Assembly: GCF_007565055.1 (NCBI RefSeq)
Contig: NC_044560.1
Coordinates: 44,473,030-44,537,029, forward strand
Length of the DNA stretch: 64,000 bases
Direction of reading: 5' to 3'
DNA from: Rhinopithecus roxellana
Taxonomy: Eukaryota > Chordata > Mammalia > Primates > Cercopithecidae
The number at the start of each line of letters is the position of its first letter. Position 1 is the first letter of the stretch. Of the stretch, positions 21,949 through 31,590 are shown piece after piece. Position numbers and translations under genes: made by a program. The notes beneath the pieces were generated by a model. That model was not told where the DNA came from. It did not search any database and was given only the letters and a program-made list of their open reading frames with translations.

Positions 21949-22362
21949 TCACACTTGTAACATACTTATTAACTTTGCCTGGAATTTTGTTACCAAAGTT
22001 CTGGGATTAGTTGAATCTCTTTTCCTTTGTCCCTGAAAGAGCAGGAAGTTATTACAATGCATCATCTTTTTGGCCCTTCTTCTGGTCTTCACCTATACTT
22101 TTATATGTTGGTTGTCATAGAAATGTGCTGTCTTCCATAAATTGGTTATCTTAGACTTATCTGGAAGGTCACAATTCTGGAACAGAACCAAGACCTTGGG
22201 CCTACATATGAAAGTAGGCATAATCATATCCTCTCCATCCCGGGTCTCATTATCAAATTTCTTCAAATCACTGTATTATGAATAGCACCGGGTGCAAAAT
22301 GCTTCTCTCTCAACACGAGGTTTCTCTTCCAACAACCAGAGGAAGAGAGAGGGCTTCAAGTC
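21949..22362 (-). pseudogene. unidentified semi-open frame, possible processed-pseudogene or transposon-coding remnant
   Basis: Reading right to left from 22362, 137 codons before a TGA contain just two stops, TAA at 22276-22278 and TAG at 22093-22095. Between them lies a 60-codon clear run with a mixed, protein-like composition (for example 'FDNETRDGEDM', 'RPKVLVLFQNCDLPDKSK', 'TNLWKTAHFYDNQH'); after the TAG comes a basic stretch 'VKTRRRAKKMH'. I do not recognise the family. No poly(A) or TSD pair was found, and it could be chance. Confidence 0.3.
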
Positions 22363-22370
22363 ATCTTATC

Positions 22371-22373
<3 letters not shown>

Positions 22374-22410
<37 letters not shown>
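22374..22410. repeat. (ATT)n microsatellite
   Basis: About twelve ATT units; it serves as the A-tail side of the adjacent reverse Alu, from which it probably grew. Confidence 0.95.
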
Positions 22411-22695
22411 TTGAAATGGAGTTTCACACTTGTTGCCCAGGCTGGAGTGCAATGGCGGGATCTGGCTCATCACAACCTCCGCCTCTCAGGTTCAAGCAAT
22501 TCTCCTGCCTCAGCCTCCTGAGTAGCTGGGATTACAGGCATGCACCACCATGCCCAGTTAATTTTTTGTAGTTTTAGTAGAGACTGGGTTTCTCCATGTT
22601 GGTCGAGCTGGTCTCAAATTCCCGAGATCAGGTGATCCACCTGCCTTGGCCTCCCAAAGTGCTGGGATTACAAGCACGAGCCACCTCGCCTGGCC
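22411..22695 (-). mobile_element. AluS-like, reverse
   Basis: 'TTTGAAATGGAGTTTCAC' then 'GGCTGGAGTGCAATGGCG' to 'CCTCGCCTGGCC'. Its tail is the (ATT)n tract. The 97-codon frame at 22278-22571 is the microsatellite and Alu read through. Confidence 0.9.
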
Positions 22696-22726
22696 CATAT
22701 CTTTTTATATATTAGAAAGATATGAG

Positions 22727-22764
22727 GGACAGGGAGGCAGGGAGGCAGGCAGGCAGGTAGGCAG
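22727..22764. repeat. (GGCA)n/(GGGA)n microsatellite
   Basis: Tetranucleotide run with one GGTA interruption. Confidence 0.85.
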
Positions 22765-23019
22765 CGTTTCATTCTCAAGAGACTGTTGACATACATCTTC
22801 CCCTTTGCAACTGCACAAAGAAACAGCAGGGCTATTGGATATGAAGATTTGGTCACAGGTGGGGCAATGATGGGGATAAGTTAGCTTAGAATAAGGGGAA
22901 TACTCTTGCTCCCCTTAGAATATCAGCCTTGAGGGTGGAAATGATCCATTAAGCTGATGGATGCAGATAGTTATTCAAATGAAAAGAACAGGATCTTTCC
23001 TATATCTCAAAGTAGCACC
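22765..23019. other. unassigned sequence
   Basis: No feature recognised. Confidence 0.4.
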
Positions 23020-23735
23020 TTCTAAGCATAAGACCCCAAACTACAACACTCCTAGAAGAAAACATGGCGCAAAAATTTAATGACGTTGAACTTGGCAATG
23101 AATTTCTTGGATATGACACCAAAAGTACAGGCAACACAATAAAAAAACAGACAAATGAAACTATAGCAAACTTAAGAACTTTTGTGCCTTAAAGAGCACA
23201 AGAGAGTGAAACTGCAATTTACAAGCCTGGTTATGGTGGCTTACACCTGTAATCTCAGCACTTTGGGAGGCCAAGGTAGGAAGATTGCTTGAGGCCAGGG
23301 GGTTGAGATGAGCCTGGGTAACATAGTGAGATCTTGTTTCTAAAAAAAATTTTTTTTATTAGCTAGGTGTGGTAGTGTGTGCCTGTGGTCCCAGCTACTT
23401 GGGAGGCTGAAGCAAAAGGATTGCTTGAACCCAGGGGTTCAAGGCTGCCGTGAGACATGATCATGCCACTGCACGCCAGCCTGAGTGACAGAGTGAGACC
23501 CAAACTTGAAAAAAAAAAAAGTTTACGGAGTAAAAAGAAATATTTGTTAATCATAGATTTAATGATGGTTAATATCCGGAATATGTAAAGAGCTCCTACA
23601 ATTACAAAAACATCAAATAAGCTGATCTTAAAATGAGCAAAAGTATGAATAGACATGTCTCCAAAGGTGACATACAAATAGCCAATACACACATGAAAAG
23701 ATGCTCATCATCACCAATCATCAGAGATCCGTTCT
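23020..23735 (+). mobile_element. L1 ORF2 fragment, forward, split by an AluJ
   Basis: 'CTCCTAGAAGAAAACATGG', 'GGCAATGAATTTCTTGGATA', 'ACAAATGAAACTATAGCAAA', and after the Alu 'TTAATATCCGGAATATGTAA', 'AATAGACATGTCTCCAAAGG' and 'GAAAAGATGCTCATCATCAC'. Both ends truncated; same ORF2 portion as about 20130-20530 of the longer L1. Confidence 0.85.
23225..23520 (+). mobile_element. old Alu (AluJ-like), forward
   Basis: 'GCCTGGTTATGGTGGCTTAC' start, 'AGGCCAGGGGGTTGAGATGA', 'GCCTGTGGTCCCAGCTACTT', poly(A) 23509-23520. Interrupts the L1 fragment. Confidence 0.9.
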
Positions 23736-24664
23736 GCTTTCAAGTTAAATTGAAAACTGTGGAGTGGCAAGCTATTTTCTACAAGCTCAAGGTGACCCCT
23801 GCCATGTGGTTTCAAGTGGTTCTGTACGGGCAAAATCATCAGGAGAACAGTTCCCTGTTGGTAATTTTTTGGATCCAAACCAATATGTCTAGAAAACATT
23901 CCTAAAATTTTAAATCCATTTTGCTGAGACTATTTTCATTCTTCTAAGTTTTACTCTTTTATTAATCATCTCAAATTTTCAAACCAGATGGGACCTTTGA
24001 GCTATGGCCTCTGCATCCCATCTCGGTTAGTTGTCAACACTGAATTAGTTAGCAATATTTAATTGCTCGCCTGTGCCTCTCATCTGAATCAGTTGCCAGC
24101 ATTTGGAAAGCACAGAAATTTTGCCACACACAAAAATTTCAAAATCTGCATTTCTGGCTATTCTTGAAAAATTAGGCCAGTCAATGCAAAAACTGATCAG
24201 AAGTTATTTGGTGAGAAACTCTTTCGGACAATTCATGTACTCCTCGGTTGGCAACGCTTGCTACCCTGGTCATTCTGCTTATTTATGAGACCAGAAAAGC
24301 CTCTGGAAAGACAAGAGCACATTCCTGGGAGGCCATTTAGAGCATCACATTGTGGAAAGTCCTTAAATGGAAGTTTGCTTATAATTCCAGCCATGGTGGA
24401 TTTAACACCAGAGTTGTGGGACAGATTATTTTTCTATGTCAGGTTTGAATTGACAAGCAATATACCACCAATTCAATGAGAATTTGACCATGAAGATCAA
24501 GACTAGTTATAATTTTGGAATGAAAGAATTATATCAGTTGGTCTCAGATTTGTTATTAAAAAACAAATAAATTCAGGAAACACACAGCCTGAAAAGTCAG
24601 CAGGGACAAAGAAATAGCTTCAGCAACCTCAAAGAAGGTTATTTTCTAGGTAAACAATAATACT
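23736..24664. other. unassigned 0.9-kb stretch
   Basis: No element named. Short paired frames on opposite strands (23633-23905, 23711-23899) carry no known domain. A repeated 'TTAGTTGTCAACACTGAATTAGTTAGC' region near 24025 and 'AATCAGTTGCCAGCA' near 24087 hint at a weak local repeat. Confidence 0.4.
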
Positions 24665-24925
24665 CTACAATATTTATTGAGTATTTACCATGTATTAGGC
24701 ACTATTCTAAGTAATTTATGTGAATTTTCATATTATATATGTACCTAGAACCTAATGAGGCACACACCATTATTGCTCTTCTTTTACAAATGAAGAAGCT
24801 CAGGCTCAGAGAGGTGAAGTAACTTGACCAAGGTCACATGGCTACTAAGTGGTGGAGTTACAAGTTTGAGTATAGATTAGTTGAACTGCAGAGGCCGCTA
24901 TCACCCTCTAAATCATTCCCTACAG
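24665..24925 (-). repeat. MIR SINE, reverse
   Basis: 'ATTTATTGAGTATTTACCATG', 'GGCACTATTCTAAGTAATTT', 'CAGAGAGGTGAAGTAACTTG' and 'CCAAGGTCACATGGCTACTA'. Near full length. Confidence 0.92.
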
Positions 24926-25129
24926 ACTCATCACTTATTTTACAGTTCTACAGCCTTGCATAGTTTCTGAAATTATTTGGTGCTCTTAAACTCTCCCAAT
25001 GCACTCCTGACATTAGCTCTGAGAATAAAAACAACTAGAACATGAATAATATGTGACTGATGTTCAATTCAGTGCTCAGTAAATATTAAGAATGTAGTGA
25101 TCAGCACCAACCCCGAGACAAAACACGTT

Positions 25130-25335
25130 AGCATGGCAGCATCATGGAGCAGAGAACTTGGGTATTGTAAGCAATCTCTGCTCTGCACTTCCTAGCTGCA
25201 AGTCCTTAGGCAAGTCAGGCTCAGTTCCTACTTCTGCAAAACAGATAATAATATCTTACCTCCCAAAATCATTGTGAGGAATAAGTGAGTGAACATCTGC
25301 ATACACCTGGTAGGCAATGGGCAGTCCAAAAATGC
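25130..25335 (+). repeat. MIR SINE, forward
   Basis: 'CTCTGCACTTCCTAGCTGCA', 'GTCCTTAGGCAAGTCAGGCTC' (in pieces), 'AACAGATAATAATATCTTACC', 'ATTGTGAGGAATAAGTGAG'. Confidence 0.85.
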
Positions 25336-25985
25336 TAGTGGCAACTTCTTGCACTGCCCTCCAGCAGTTAAAACTTGTAAGTTTGTTACTAACAAAGATA
25401 TTTGGTGGCATGGATGTGGTTTTTGCTTAGATAACTGCCTGATGGTGCTCTGGAAGCAGTTGTCACTAAGTCTCAACCTGTTTCATGTGAGTGTTTAAGG
25501 ATGCCTTCTTTGGCTCCTACCAGTTTCTTCAGGTGCATTTCCAGAGGGTGGCAAGTAATAATCCTTAATCCCTCTATTTGAGGGGCAACACCTTGTCAAG
25601 GTGCATTGGACTTGACATGTGGAAACACGGAGAGAGATTAGAATCACTGAACTCTCTGTAAAACTATTATGTCACTTCCCTCCTTAAGGAGTAGGAGCTT
25701 GTCTGATTTCGGGTTGAATTTTGTTTTGTTCATCTGCATTGGGAAAATTCACTGATGTACATCCCCCAATCTACTTAGGCCCCAGGCTACCTACAGATTA
25801 AACATGGAGTTTTTCCCAAGGATATTATTTTGCTGGTATTTGTTTTTTAATTTTCCTGAAGGCCCAGCTCTGCAATTTTCTGTGTTTTTTCTTCCCTCAC
25901 AAGGAATGATCAAGCTTAAAGTGAACAGTAATCTAACTGTTCATTTGTTCCAAATCTACTTTCCAGTGAGTCTCATAAAATTATA
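25336..25985. other. unassigned sequence
   Basis: No element recognised. The 82- and 69-codon frames at 25228-25498 lie on opposite strands over the MIR edge and are not coding. Confidence 0.4.
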
Positions 25986-25987
25986 CT

Positions 25988-26160
25988 TGTAGAGTTAGAG
26001 AGGACCTTGTCCAAACATCTTATTTTACTGAGGGAGACACAGAGATCCAGAGGTTGACTGTTCGTCTTTTATCACTCTGCTAAACTGCTGGAGTCCAGAC
26101 TAGGACCTGGTCTCTCGGCCTCAGGTTTGGGGCTCTTTCCGTGTCACCCCTTACAAACAA
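25988..26160 (-). repeat. MIR-like repeat, reverse
   Basis: 'GTTAGAGAGGACCTTGTCC', 'TATTTTACTGAGGGAGACAC' and 'GACTAGGACCTGGTCTC' resemble the reverse MIR/MIR3 pattern of 'ACAGATGAGGAAACTGAGG..GACTAGAACCCAGGTCTC'. Confidence 0.5.
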
Positions 26161-26792
26161 AAATTTATTGATTAGACTCTGCTAATGAAGAGGCTTCTAA
26201 AATAGCATATTGCTTCTGAGAGTGAAAGTGAGTGGTTGACTTTTTATTATCTCCACCCATTACCACCTCCATCTCCCACCAAGCTGCCATCATCTTCTAA
26301 CTGGTCTTCCCGCATTCAATCTTGCCTTTCTACCTAATCTTTTCTCCACACAGCAGTCAGAGGGCCACATTAAAATATCAGCTAGATCACAGCACTGCTC
26401 AGTTGAAAACCCTGCAATGACTCCCTATTTTATTAAGAGGAAAAGCAAAAATTCTTACAATGACTGATAGTACCCCACATGTTTTCCTCCTAACCCCCTA
26501 CATACATTTTGTCCCAAATATCTTGTCCTTGCCACTCCTTGAACAACATGCTCCCAGTCTCATGGTCCGTGCGCTAGCTGTTCCCTCTGAAACTCCCATA
26601 TTTGTATTAGCTCACTCCTTCACCTCCTACACACTTTGCTCAGATGTCACCTCTGTGGGACCTACACTAACTACCCAATTTAAAGTTGCAAACCCTTCTC
26701 CAGTGCTACCCTGCTTTATTTTTCTCCATGATACTTATCACCACCTAAATTTACATACTCAGGCTTCCATAACAAAATACCCTAGACCAGAT

Positions 26793-27046
26793 GGCTGGTG
26801 TGCAGTGGGGCAATCTTGGCTCACTGCAACTTCTGCCTTCCGAATTCCAGCGATTCTCCTGCCTCAGCCTCCTGAGTAGCTGGGATTACAGGAGCATGCC
26901 ACCATGCCTGGCTAATTTTTGTATTTTTAATAGAGACAGGGTTTCACCATGTTGGTCAGGCTGGTCTTGAACTCTTGACCTCGTGATCTGCCTGCCTCGG
27001 CCTCCCAAAATGCTGGGATTACAGGCATGAGTGACCATGCCCAGCC
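26793..27046 (-). mobile_element. Alu, reverse, lacking A-tail and 3' end, in the LTR
   Basis: It starts abruptly at 'GGCTGGTGTGCAGTGGGG' without poly(T) or the 'GAGACGGAGTCTC' segment and runs normally to 'CATGCCCAGCC'. The left junction shares GGCT with the LTR's own 'GGTGGCTTAAAC', so a short deletion through microhomology removed the Alu tail. Confidence 0.9.
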
Positions 27047-27354
27047 GATAACAGACATTTATCTTGTCACAGTTCTGGAGGCTGGAAGTCCATGATCAGC
27101 ATGCCAACAAATTCCAGTTCTGGTGAGCGCTTTCTTCCTGGCTTGTAGATGACTGCCTTCTCACTGTGTCCTCATGTGGGGCCTTTCCCCATGAGATAAG
27201 AGAGTGAGCAAACTTTCTGGTGTCTCCTATAAGAACACTTATTCTATCAGATCACAGACCCACCATTATTACCTCATTTCACATTAATGACCTCCTTAGC
27301 AGCCCCATCCAAAGACAGCCGCACTGGGAATCAGGGCTTCAACATATGAATTTT

Positions 27355-27402
27355 TTTTTTTTTTTTTCAGTTTGGTTAGTTAGCTCAGCTATTGTCTTCT
27401 AA

Positions 27403-27437
<35 letters not shown>

Positions 27438-27691
27438 CTTTAAGTTCTAGGGTACATGTGCATAACGTGCAGGTTTGTTACATATGTATACTTGTGCCAT
27501 GTTGGTGTGCTGCACCCATCAACTTGTCAGCACCCATTAATTCATCATTTATATCAGGTATAACTCCCAATGCAATCCCTCCCCCCTCCCCCCTCCCCAT
27601 GATCACCATGGAATACTATGCAGCCATAAAAAAGGATGAGTTTGCGTCCTTTGTAGGGACATGGATGCAGCTGGAAACCATCATTCTTAGC
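27355..27691 (-). mobile_element. young L1 insertion with 5' inversion (twin priming) and 3' transduction
   Basis: AACATATGAATTTT at 27341-27354 and 27692-27705 is a perfect TSD. Inside, left to right: poly(T) to 27367; 37 bp of non-L1 sequence (27368-27404); a second poly(T) 27405-27434; reverse L1 3' UTR ('ATACTTTAAGTTCTAGGGTA', 'ACATGTGCATAACGTGCAGG') to about 27602; then forward L1 ('CACCATGGAATACTATGCAG', 'CATGGATGCAGCTGGAAACC') to 27691. Two A-tails mean read-through transcription; the flip means twin priming. Confidence 0.93.
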
Positions 27692-27902
27692 AACATATGA
27701 ATTTTGAGAGGGCACATTTAGTTTGTAACACTAGCTGACATTTTGTATTAATTCCCTTTTCTTGTTTATCATCTGTCTTCTCTCACCAGAATGGGAACAG
27801 CAATTTTTTTCTGTTCTATGTACTGCCTACTGTAGTGCCTTGCATATAATAGGTGCTCAATAAATATTTGTGAAGGAATGAATGAAATACCTAGCCCTTA
27901 CA

Positions 27903-28447
27903 TGGTAGGCAGCCTCTAAAATGGCTCCAAATGATTTCTGGCTTCTGGTATTCAGACCCTTGTATAATCTCCTCCCCCCAAGTATGGGTTGGACTTAGTG
28001 ACTTACTTATGGTTCATACAAAGTGAAAAAAGTGATGGGATGTTACAAAGATTGGGTTATTGCACAAGGACTCTGACTTCCATATTTTTGCCCTTTCTTG
28101 CTGTCTCACTTGCTCCCTCTGATGGGAGCCAGCTGCCATGTTGTGAGCTACCCCATGGAAAGACCCTCATGGCAAGGAACTGAGAGAAGCTTCTAAATAA
28201 CTTAATCTTGCCAACATCTGAGTGAGTTTGAAAGAGGATCTCCCATCGGTCAAACTTTCAGATGAGACCATAGCCCCCGCTGATGTAAATTGATTTCAGC
28301 TTTGTAAGAGTCTTTGTGGCGCAGGCACTCAGCTAAGCCAGGCCCAGATTCCTGACCCAGAGAAACTATGAAATAATAAGTATTTGCTATTTTATGCTAC
28401 AACATTTTGGGGTAAATATTTCATATAGTCATATATAACTAATACAC
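27903..28447 (+). mobile_element. MLT1-type LTR, forward, complete
   Basis: Starts near 'ATGGTAGGCAGCCTCTAAAA', continues 'TGGGTTGGACTTAGTGACTT', 'AGTGATGGGATGTTACAAAG', 'CAGCTGCCATGTTGTGAGC', 'TGACCCAGAGAAACTATGAA', and ends 'ATAACTAATACACC'. Same family as the LTR at 1-792. Short frame at 27989-28183 is a by-product. Confidence 0.75.
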
Positions 28448-28604
28448 CTAATAATGTAGGAATGACAACATTGGGGCAAAAATTTGAACATTTCATCTTA
28501 GATCATTTGAAATTGGGCTGTTCTTAAAACTGGGAGACATTCAATTGTTATAGGCCAATACTGTGGCAATACAAGTAGTTTCTTGATCTAAGACTATAGA
28601 GTAA

Positions 28605-28801
28605 CAGTCAGCAAATGACAGCCCACAGGCCAGCTGTCTGTTTCTATAACGATGGATTTATATTGGAACACAGACACACCTATTCATTTGCATATTTTCT
28701 ATGGCTGCTTTGCAGAATTGAGTAGTGGCTGCAGAGACTGTCTGGCCAGTAAGCCTAAAGTTTTTACTATCTGTCCCTTTAAGAAAAAGTTTGCTGACCC
28801 C
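28605..28801. mobile_element. hAT-type non-autonomous DNA transposon fossil
   Basis: Inverted ends 'CAGTCAGCAAATGACAGCCC' and 'AAAAAGTTTGCTGACCCC' bracket 'GGAACACAGACACACCTATTC', 'TTTTCTATGGCTGCTTTGC' and 'TTGAGTAGTGGCTGCAGAGAC', a well-known short mammalian hAT element whose exact name I do not assign. Confidence 0.7.
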
Positions 28802-28947
28802 AGTTCCAGAGGCAAAAAGTAACACCTCCACTCTTTGCACTTTCTGAGGAGTCCACCCTTTGCTTTCTCCCGACCCCAGTTCCAGAGGCAAAAACTAACA
28901 CCTCCACTCTTTGTGCTTTCTGAGGAGTCCACCCTTTGCTTTCACTC
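28796..28947. repeat. 76-bp tandem duplication, two copies
   Basis: Copy 1 28796-28871, copy 2 from 28872; both open 'GACCCCAGTTCCAGAGGC' and contain 'AACACCTCCACTCTTTG' and 'TGAGGAGTCCACCCTTTGC', with three or four differences. The unit starts with the last bases of the hAT element. Paired 77-codon reverse frames at 28658-28932 come from this duplication. Confidence 0.9.
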
Positions 28948-29027
28948 CACAAATCTTCCTTAAAAGCCCAGTAAGTGGATCTGATAACCCTCCGTTACCC
29001 ATGCAAGCAAGATTGCCAAGTGGTTTA

Positions 29028-29245
29028 GGACAGTGGCCTTAAAATGTTTTTGACCATGATCCACAGTAAGAAATCAATGTTATCTCATTACTAAGGATAC
29101 TATACACATCTATGTAATGAAAACAAATGTATCACAAACCAATACTTAGTCTTTATGTCGGATGTCGTCTGTTGTTCCTAATTTTTTCCATGTTATTAAA
29201 AAATGTTAGTTTCTCACAGAAAATTGATATCTCAACTAGGACTGT
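29028..29245 (+). mobile_element. hAT-type MITE fossil
   Basis: 'GACAGTGGCCTTAAAATG', 'TTGACCATGATCCACAGTAAG', 'CAAATGTATCACAAACCAAT' resemble an old hAT MITE reading 'CAGTGGTTCTCAAAC..TTTTTGACCATGGCCCACAGTAAGAAAT' (in pieces). Confidence 0.5.
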
Positions 29246-29261
29246 TGAATGGTTACGCTGG

Positions 29262-29500
29262 TCAGGGCTGAGGTGTGGTATCAGGCAGACCTGACTTCTA
29301 GTCTCAGCTCTGACTCTTGGAGCTGTGCAATCTTGGTCTGGGACCCTAACCTATCTGAGCCTCAGTGTTTGACTGGAAAATGGCAGTAATACCCAACCAC
29401 AGTAAGAATGTCTTGTGAGGATGAACATGAGAGTGTGCATGTAAACTGCTTATGTGCTCAGCACATGGTAATACTTCCATAAAAATAGCAAAAGTAATAG
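29262..29500 (+). repeat. MIR SINE, forward
   Basis: 'CTTCTAGTCTCAGCTCTGAC', 'ACCTATCTGAGCCTCAGTG', 'GAAAATGGCAGTAATACCCA', 'TGTGAGGATGAACATGAGAG'. Confidence 0.9.
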
Positions 29501-29504
29501 GTGT

Positions 29505-30378
29505 TCTTGTCCTGAGTGCATATTAAATTAATTTCTGGTCCTTCCAAGCTGGGCAAAAGAAAGCGACATCCCCCAAAGAACCACAGAGGACAAAGTCTAT
29601 GGAATCATTTTTCCTTTTTTGAGATTCAGATATGACTATGTTGGCAAACCAAAATCCTTGTATCAACTGGCATGGAATGTCTGTGGGCCTGTAAACAGCC
29701 ACCCTGTGCCAAATAGGTTTAAGGAGGCTCCCTTCCTTTTATTCAATTCACAGCCATTACATTTGCCAATCCTTGAATTCCGAGGGAAGGTGAGACTTTA
29801 ATTCAAAAAAGTTAACCATACTTAGACTATCCCAATTGGAAACAACATTTCTCCACCCCCACAGTCTTTAGGGGAAGGACAATTTGGTCTTACTCTCCGG
29901 AGTCTTTCACATATTTCTCCACAGTTTCTCCTAATCCCCTCAGGGCCTCTGAGTGCTGTTTATGTTTGCACTCTAACGTCTATTTCTGTTCCGTGGAGAG
30001 CAGTTTCATGGCACTTTATGGTGGCAGGTGAAATTGGATAAAAATGAACCATGCCAAAATCTGCCTTTGCCCCATTGCCGCCTTTCCCCCAGTCCTTTAA
30101 AAGCACCCAAAGGCTGGGTTTCAAGCCCCTGGGGGCTCTCCAACAGAGCTTTGCTGCCCATCAATTTTCACTCTTAATTACGGAGACCATAAACCCCACC
30201 TAGAGTTCAAAGGGAAAGGCAGGAGAAAATCAGCTTTAGTGCCTTTGCTGCCAAACCCACTTCACACCCTCCTGTCATGACCAAACATCTTCTCTGGGGA
30301 CTTTTGGAGCTGGTACAATAACAGCCGTGGGAGCTCTGCTTTTTCAGAAATGGCTTCACAACCAGCCAGACCCCTCAT
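29505..30378. other. single-copy sequence, no repeat recognised
   Basis: About 870 bp with balanced composition and no transposon I can name. It includes 'CACTCTTAATTACGGAGACC' (TAATTA, homeodomain-type core) near 30170. No splice-bounded coding frame stands out. Confidence 0.4.
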
Positions 30379-30388
30379 CATGGTGACT

Positions 30389-30392
<4 letters not shown>

Positions 30393-30425
<33 letters not shown>

Positions 30426-30614
30426 AGACAGAGTCTCGCTTTGTTGCCCGGGCTGGAGTGCAGTGGCCGGATCTCAGCTCACTGCAAGCTCCGCCTCCTG
30501 GGTTTACGCCATTCTCCTGCCTCTGCCTCCCGAGTAGCTGGGACTACAGGCGCCCGCCACCTCGCCCGGCTAGTTTTTTGTATTTTTTAGTAGAGACGGG
30601 GTTTCACCATGTTA
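30393..30614 (-). mobile_element. young 5'-truncated AluYR-type Alu, reverse, 14-bp TSD
   Basis: CATGGTGACTTCTT at 30379-30392 is repeated exactly at 30615-30628. Poly(T) of about 31, then Alu text up to 'GGGGTTTCACCATGTTA', so the first about 70 Alu bases are absent. 'GGCCGGATCTCAGC' and 'GGCTAGTTTTTTG' mark AluYR. Confidence 0.95.
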
Positions 30615-30871
30615 CATGGTGACTTCTTATCCCTATGTCTGATCAAAGTCCCACCACAACCAGCCATTTCATTATCTCCAGCTCTAGTACAAAGAATGAA
30701 CAGGTTTTTAGAAAGTGAATAGTTTCTAAAGAACTTCCAAACCCTGGTTGTGGGAACCTGAACAAGTAGCAAGGCAGTTGGGTGGCCCCTCTTGTGGACT
30801 GCTACTTGTATATAGGGACATCTTCCTTCCTCCCCGATACCTGATGGGACAGCTTCAAAGACTCCACAATT

Positions 30872-31184
30872 GGCTGAGCCCAGTAATCTTAACATTTTTG
30901 GGAGGTTGTGGTGTGTAGATTGCTTGAGCCCAGGAATTCAAGACCAGTCTGGGCAACATAGGGAAACCTCATCTCTACAGAAAATAAAGAACAAATTAAC
31001 CCAGGGATGGTGGCCTGTGCCTGTAGTCCCAGCTACTGGGAAGGCTGAGGTGGGAGGATCACCTGAGCCTGAAAAGTCAAGGCTGCAGTGAGCCGTAATG
31101 TGCCACTGCACTCCAGCCAGGGTGACAGAGTGATTCCCTGTCTCAAAAGCAAGCAAGCAAACAAACAAAAACAAAAACAAAACC
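30872..31184 (+). mobile_element. old Alu (AluJ-like), forward, 10-bp TSD
   Basis: CTCCACAATT at 30862-30871 and 31185-31194. Decayed Alu with 'GATTGCTTGAGCCCAGGAA', 'GGGCAACATAGGGAAACC', and a (AAGC/AAAC)n tail 31145-31182. Confidence 0.9.
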
Positions 31185-31439
31185 CTCCACAATTATAAGG
31201 CTGTTGGAGAGATCTCCATTTCCTTCTCTATCCCCTGCTTCTCCCTGGGAAAGGTGGAGGAACAGTAACGTTCTGCCATCTGTCCCTAGCTGCTCCTTTG
31301 AGTTTCTTGATGCCATGGACACTTGTCTGTCTTTCCAAGTTGAAATGATCCATTATGTACAGATTCCTGTGTGCCCTTGCTGGATTCAGGGCCACTGTCA
31401 GTTGACACAAGGCTTATAAGATAGAATGGATTTTTGCAT

Positions 31440-31590
31440 TATACAGAATTAAGGTTCCTGTCCCAGCTCTGCATGTCTCTAAATGACCTTGAGCGAATCA
31501 CTTCACTTTTATGGGCCTCAACGTTCTCATAATGTAAAATGATTAGATTAGCTTAGGTAGGGCCTCACTGGCAACTCCAATTACATGGTA
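31440..31590 (+). repeat. MIR SINE, forward, partial
   Basis: 'CCTGTCCCAGCTCTGCATG', 'AATGACCTTGAGCGAATCAC', 'GGGCCTCAACGTTCTCATAA'. Confidence 0.85.

Larger units (their letters stand above)
26763..27730 (-). mobile_element. MaLR (MST/MLT1-type) LTR, reverse, inserted in L2 and itself twice interrupted
   Basis: 'CTTCCATAACAAAATACCCT', then after the Alu 'CAGTTCTGGAGGCTGGAAG', 'GGCTTGTAGATGACTGCCTT', 'CTCACTGTGTCCTCATGTGG', 'GGGCTTCAACATATGAATTT', and after the L1 'GAGAGGGCACATTTAGTTTG'. This is the reverse complement of an MST/MLT1 LTR. Confidence 0.88.
26250..27892 (+). mobile_element. L2 LINE 3' region, forward, split by a MaLR LTR
   Basis: 26250-26762 follows L2: 'CTTCTAACTGGTCTTCCCGC', 'TCTCCACACAGCAGTCAGAGG', 'CAGCACTGCTCAGTTGAAAAC', 'GCTCAGATGTCACCTCTGTG', 'CTTATCACCACCTAAATT'. 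After the LTR it resumes at 27731 with 'CTGTCTTCTCTCACCAGAATG' and finishes with the classic end 'ATAGGTGCTCAATAAATATT..GAATGAATGA' at 27850-27887. L2 died out around 100 My ago, so it is the oldest layer here. Confidence 0.93.
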
